Source: Minisyncoccota bacterium
Lineage (GTDB): Bacteria; Patescibacteriota; Minisyncoccia; Phycocordibacterales; SBAW01
Reading direction: 5' to 3'
Length of the DNA: 8,004 bases
NCBI GenBank assembly: GCA_020050775.1
Contig: JAGVKC010000066.1
Span: 1-8,004 of the forward strand
Shown: positions 7,351-8,004 of the stretch, one piece after another
How positions within the stretch are numbered: the first letter of the stretch is position 1
Layout of the letters: every line of letters begins with the position of its first letter
Program-made: the position numbers and the translations under genes
The notes under the pieces: model-generated
What the model was told of the DNA's origin: nothing
Database searches by the model: none
The model's input: the letters and a program-made list of their open reading frames with translations, nothing else

Positions 7351-7374
7351 CTATTCGCCCGAATGGGCGAATGG
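7351..7374 (+). terminator. Hairpin downstream of recO, no U-tract
   Basis: CTATTCGCCC (7351-7360) pairs with GGGCGAATGG (7365-7374) around a GAAT loop, giving a 10-bp stem with one T-G wobble. A second copy of the left arm, CATTCGCC at 7344-7351, could pair with GGCGAATG instead. It starts 10 bases after the recO stop, where a terminator is expected, but the bases after it (TAGGAGCGAGG) are not T-rich. It may be a non-canonical terminator or a 3'-end stabilising hairpin. Confidence 0.45.
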
Positions 7375-7408
7375 TAGGAGCGAGGCCGCGAGAGGTGTTG
7401 GGGTGAAA

Positions 7409-7436
7409 TTGACTTTTTACTGAAATAGTATATAAT
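7409..7436 (+). promoter_or_regulatory. Near-consensus sigma70-type promoter for the last gene
   Basis: TTGACT (7409-7414, five of six bases of the -35 consensus) and TATAAT (7431-7436, perfect -10) are separated by 16 bases. Transcription would start near 7443, giving a leader of about 45 bases before the GTG at 7490. This is by far the strongest promoter-like sequence in the window and suggests high basal expression of the uncharacterised gene. Confidence 0.8.
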
Positions 7437-7447
7437 ATTATACGGAA

Positions 7448-7459
7448 CGGAATTTTCCG
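7448..7459. repeat. Small inverted repeat in the leader of the last gene
   Basis: CGGAATTTTCCG has 5-base arms CGGAA/TTCCG around TT. It lies 11 bases past the -10 box, at about the transcription start. It overlaps a tandem ACGGA ACGGA (7442-7451), and the 7-mer GGAACGG at 7444-7450 recurs at 7480-7486 over the Shine-Dalgarno sequence. It could be an operator or a small leader hairpin, or chance. Confidence 0.3.
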
Positions 7460-7476
7460 CGTCCCTTGAAACTACG

Positions 7477-7482
7477 AAAGGA
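7477..7482 (+). promoter_or_regulatory. Shine-Dalgarno sequence that decides the GTG start at 7490
   Basis: AAAGGA with a 7-base spacer to GTG 7490. It is the only well-placed ribosome binding site I see in the window. It supports GTG 7490 over the in-frame TTG at 7466, which has none. Confidence 0.7.
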
Positions 7483-7489
7483 ACGGCTC

Positions 7490-8004
7490 GTGTCGAAGCA
7501 TGAGAAGATCCCGGCGCTTTCGCCGAAGGAAATCGGCACTTTTCACGAAGTGCTTATTGCCCAATCAACACGCGTACTGCTTGGGAATCCTGCTGCCGTG
7601 CGGCGGCTCGGAGCCAACCCTCGCCTCATCGGGGCAGCATTTAAGACGTTGCTCCACAAGGGCATATCTTCAGGCGCGGTAGCCGAATGGGAAACCTTTT
7701 ATAACACGGTGTTTGGGCTCGACCTTAATCTTGGAGGGGTGGTGGTTCCTCCGGAACAAAATGGTTTCGAGCGCATTATAATCGTCGCACAGGGCATTAC
7801 ACTTAATGTGGCTATGCATGCGTGCAAAGAGCGTTTCCAGACGTGGCAGTATGCCGACGATCTCGACAAGAGTGTCATCACTAACGATCGAACGACTGCG
7901 TTAGGCGCCTATGCCATCCGCGTGCGCAACCGAATTGAAGCGGATGAAGAGACAAAAAGTCTTTCGGCCAATGATCTGTTAGGGCGCGCATCACAAGGTA
8001 TGAC
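7490..8004 (+). CDS. Uncharacterised protein, 3' truncated by window
   Basis: 171 codons are visible, running off the right edge. I do not recognise a named domain. The N-terminal ~80 residues look helical (SPKEIGTFHEVLIAQ, RLIGAAFKTLLHKG, AVAEWETFYNTVFGLDL). The following part has a beta-strand-like FERIIIVAQGITLN (93-106), then an aromatic/acidic block: KERFQTWQYADDLDK (113-127), NDRTTALGAYAIRVRNRIEAD (132-152) and TKSLSANDL (155-163). From memory, proteins with this VAQG / ADDLD / NDR / GAYAIxVRxRxEAD / LSAND order recur as hypothetical proteins in Parcubacteria-type genomes, often in several copies; I cannot verify this here. There is no signal peptide or membrane segment. It has its own strong promoter and Shine-Dalgarno sequence and is separated from recO, so it is an independent transcription unit. 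Confidence 0.75.
   Translation, partial: MSKHEKIPALSPKEIGTFHEVLIAQSTRVLLGNPAAVRRLGANPRLIGAAFKTLLHKGISSGAVAEWETFYNTVFGLDLNLGGVVVPPEQNGFERIIIVAQGITLNVAMHACKERFQTWQYADDLDKSVITNDRTTALGAYAIRVRNRIEADEETKSLSANDLLGRASQGM

Noticed and set aside
7500..7682. Open frame of 60 codons starting at the ATG in the last gene
   Set aside because: It is out of frame with the longer GTG-initiated frame, which has a Shine-Dalgarno sequence and continues to the window edge; the shorter one is Arg-rich and featureless.
1..8004. CRISPR array, integrase attachment site or long tandem repeats
   Set aside because: I saw no regularly spaced repeats or long direct repeats anywhere in the window.

Overview
The window looks like a stretch of compact bacterial chromosome. 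All recognisable genes lie on the + strand. The most likely source is a Candidate Phyla Radiation (Patescibacteria, Parcubacteria-like) genome. This is an inference from four things: a eukaryote/archaea-like (type 2) isoleucyl-tRNA synthetase with an extra inserted domain, a shortened RecO, a multi-membrane-span protein ending in a DUF2914-like domain, and a final gene resembling an uncharacterised family that I recall from such genomes. No database search was possible.

Layout: 1-176 is the C-terminal end of serine hydroxymethyltransferase (glyA). 196-1290 encodes a membrane protein with about seven spans and a DUF2914-like C-terminus. 1291-1584 is a gene-poor gap holding what looks like a decayed IS30-type transposase tail on the - strand, followed by a clear + strand intrinsic terminator (1527-1560). 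1585-3237 is arginyl-tRNA synthetase (argS). 3268-6759 is isoleucyl-tRNA synthetase (ileS), carrying in frame a complete histidine-phosphatase (RHG) domain of roughly 195 residues. 6762-7340 is recO, two bases after the ileS stop. 7341-7489 holds a hairpin and a near-consensus sigma70-type promoter. 7490-8004 is the start of an uncharacterised protein cut by the window edge.

Functionally the window is mostly housekeeping: one-carbon metabolism (GlyA), two aminoacyl-tRNA synthetases and a recombination-repair mediator (RecO). ileS and recO are probably co-transcribed and translationally coupled. The DUF2914-like gene, argS and ileS each have a TAnnnT -10-like box ending only 6-7 bases before the start codon and no usable Shine-Dalgarno sequence. 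This suggests leaderless transcripts. The last gene instead has a full promoter, a leader of about 45 bases and a good Shine-Dalgarno sequence.

The most notable item is the histidine phosphatase inside IleRS. All of its expected catalytic residues are present, and it sits at one junction of an otherwise intact synthetase.
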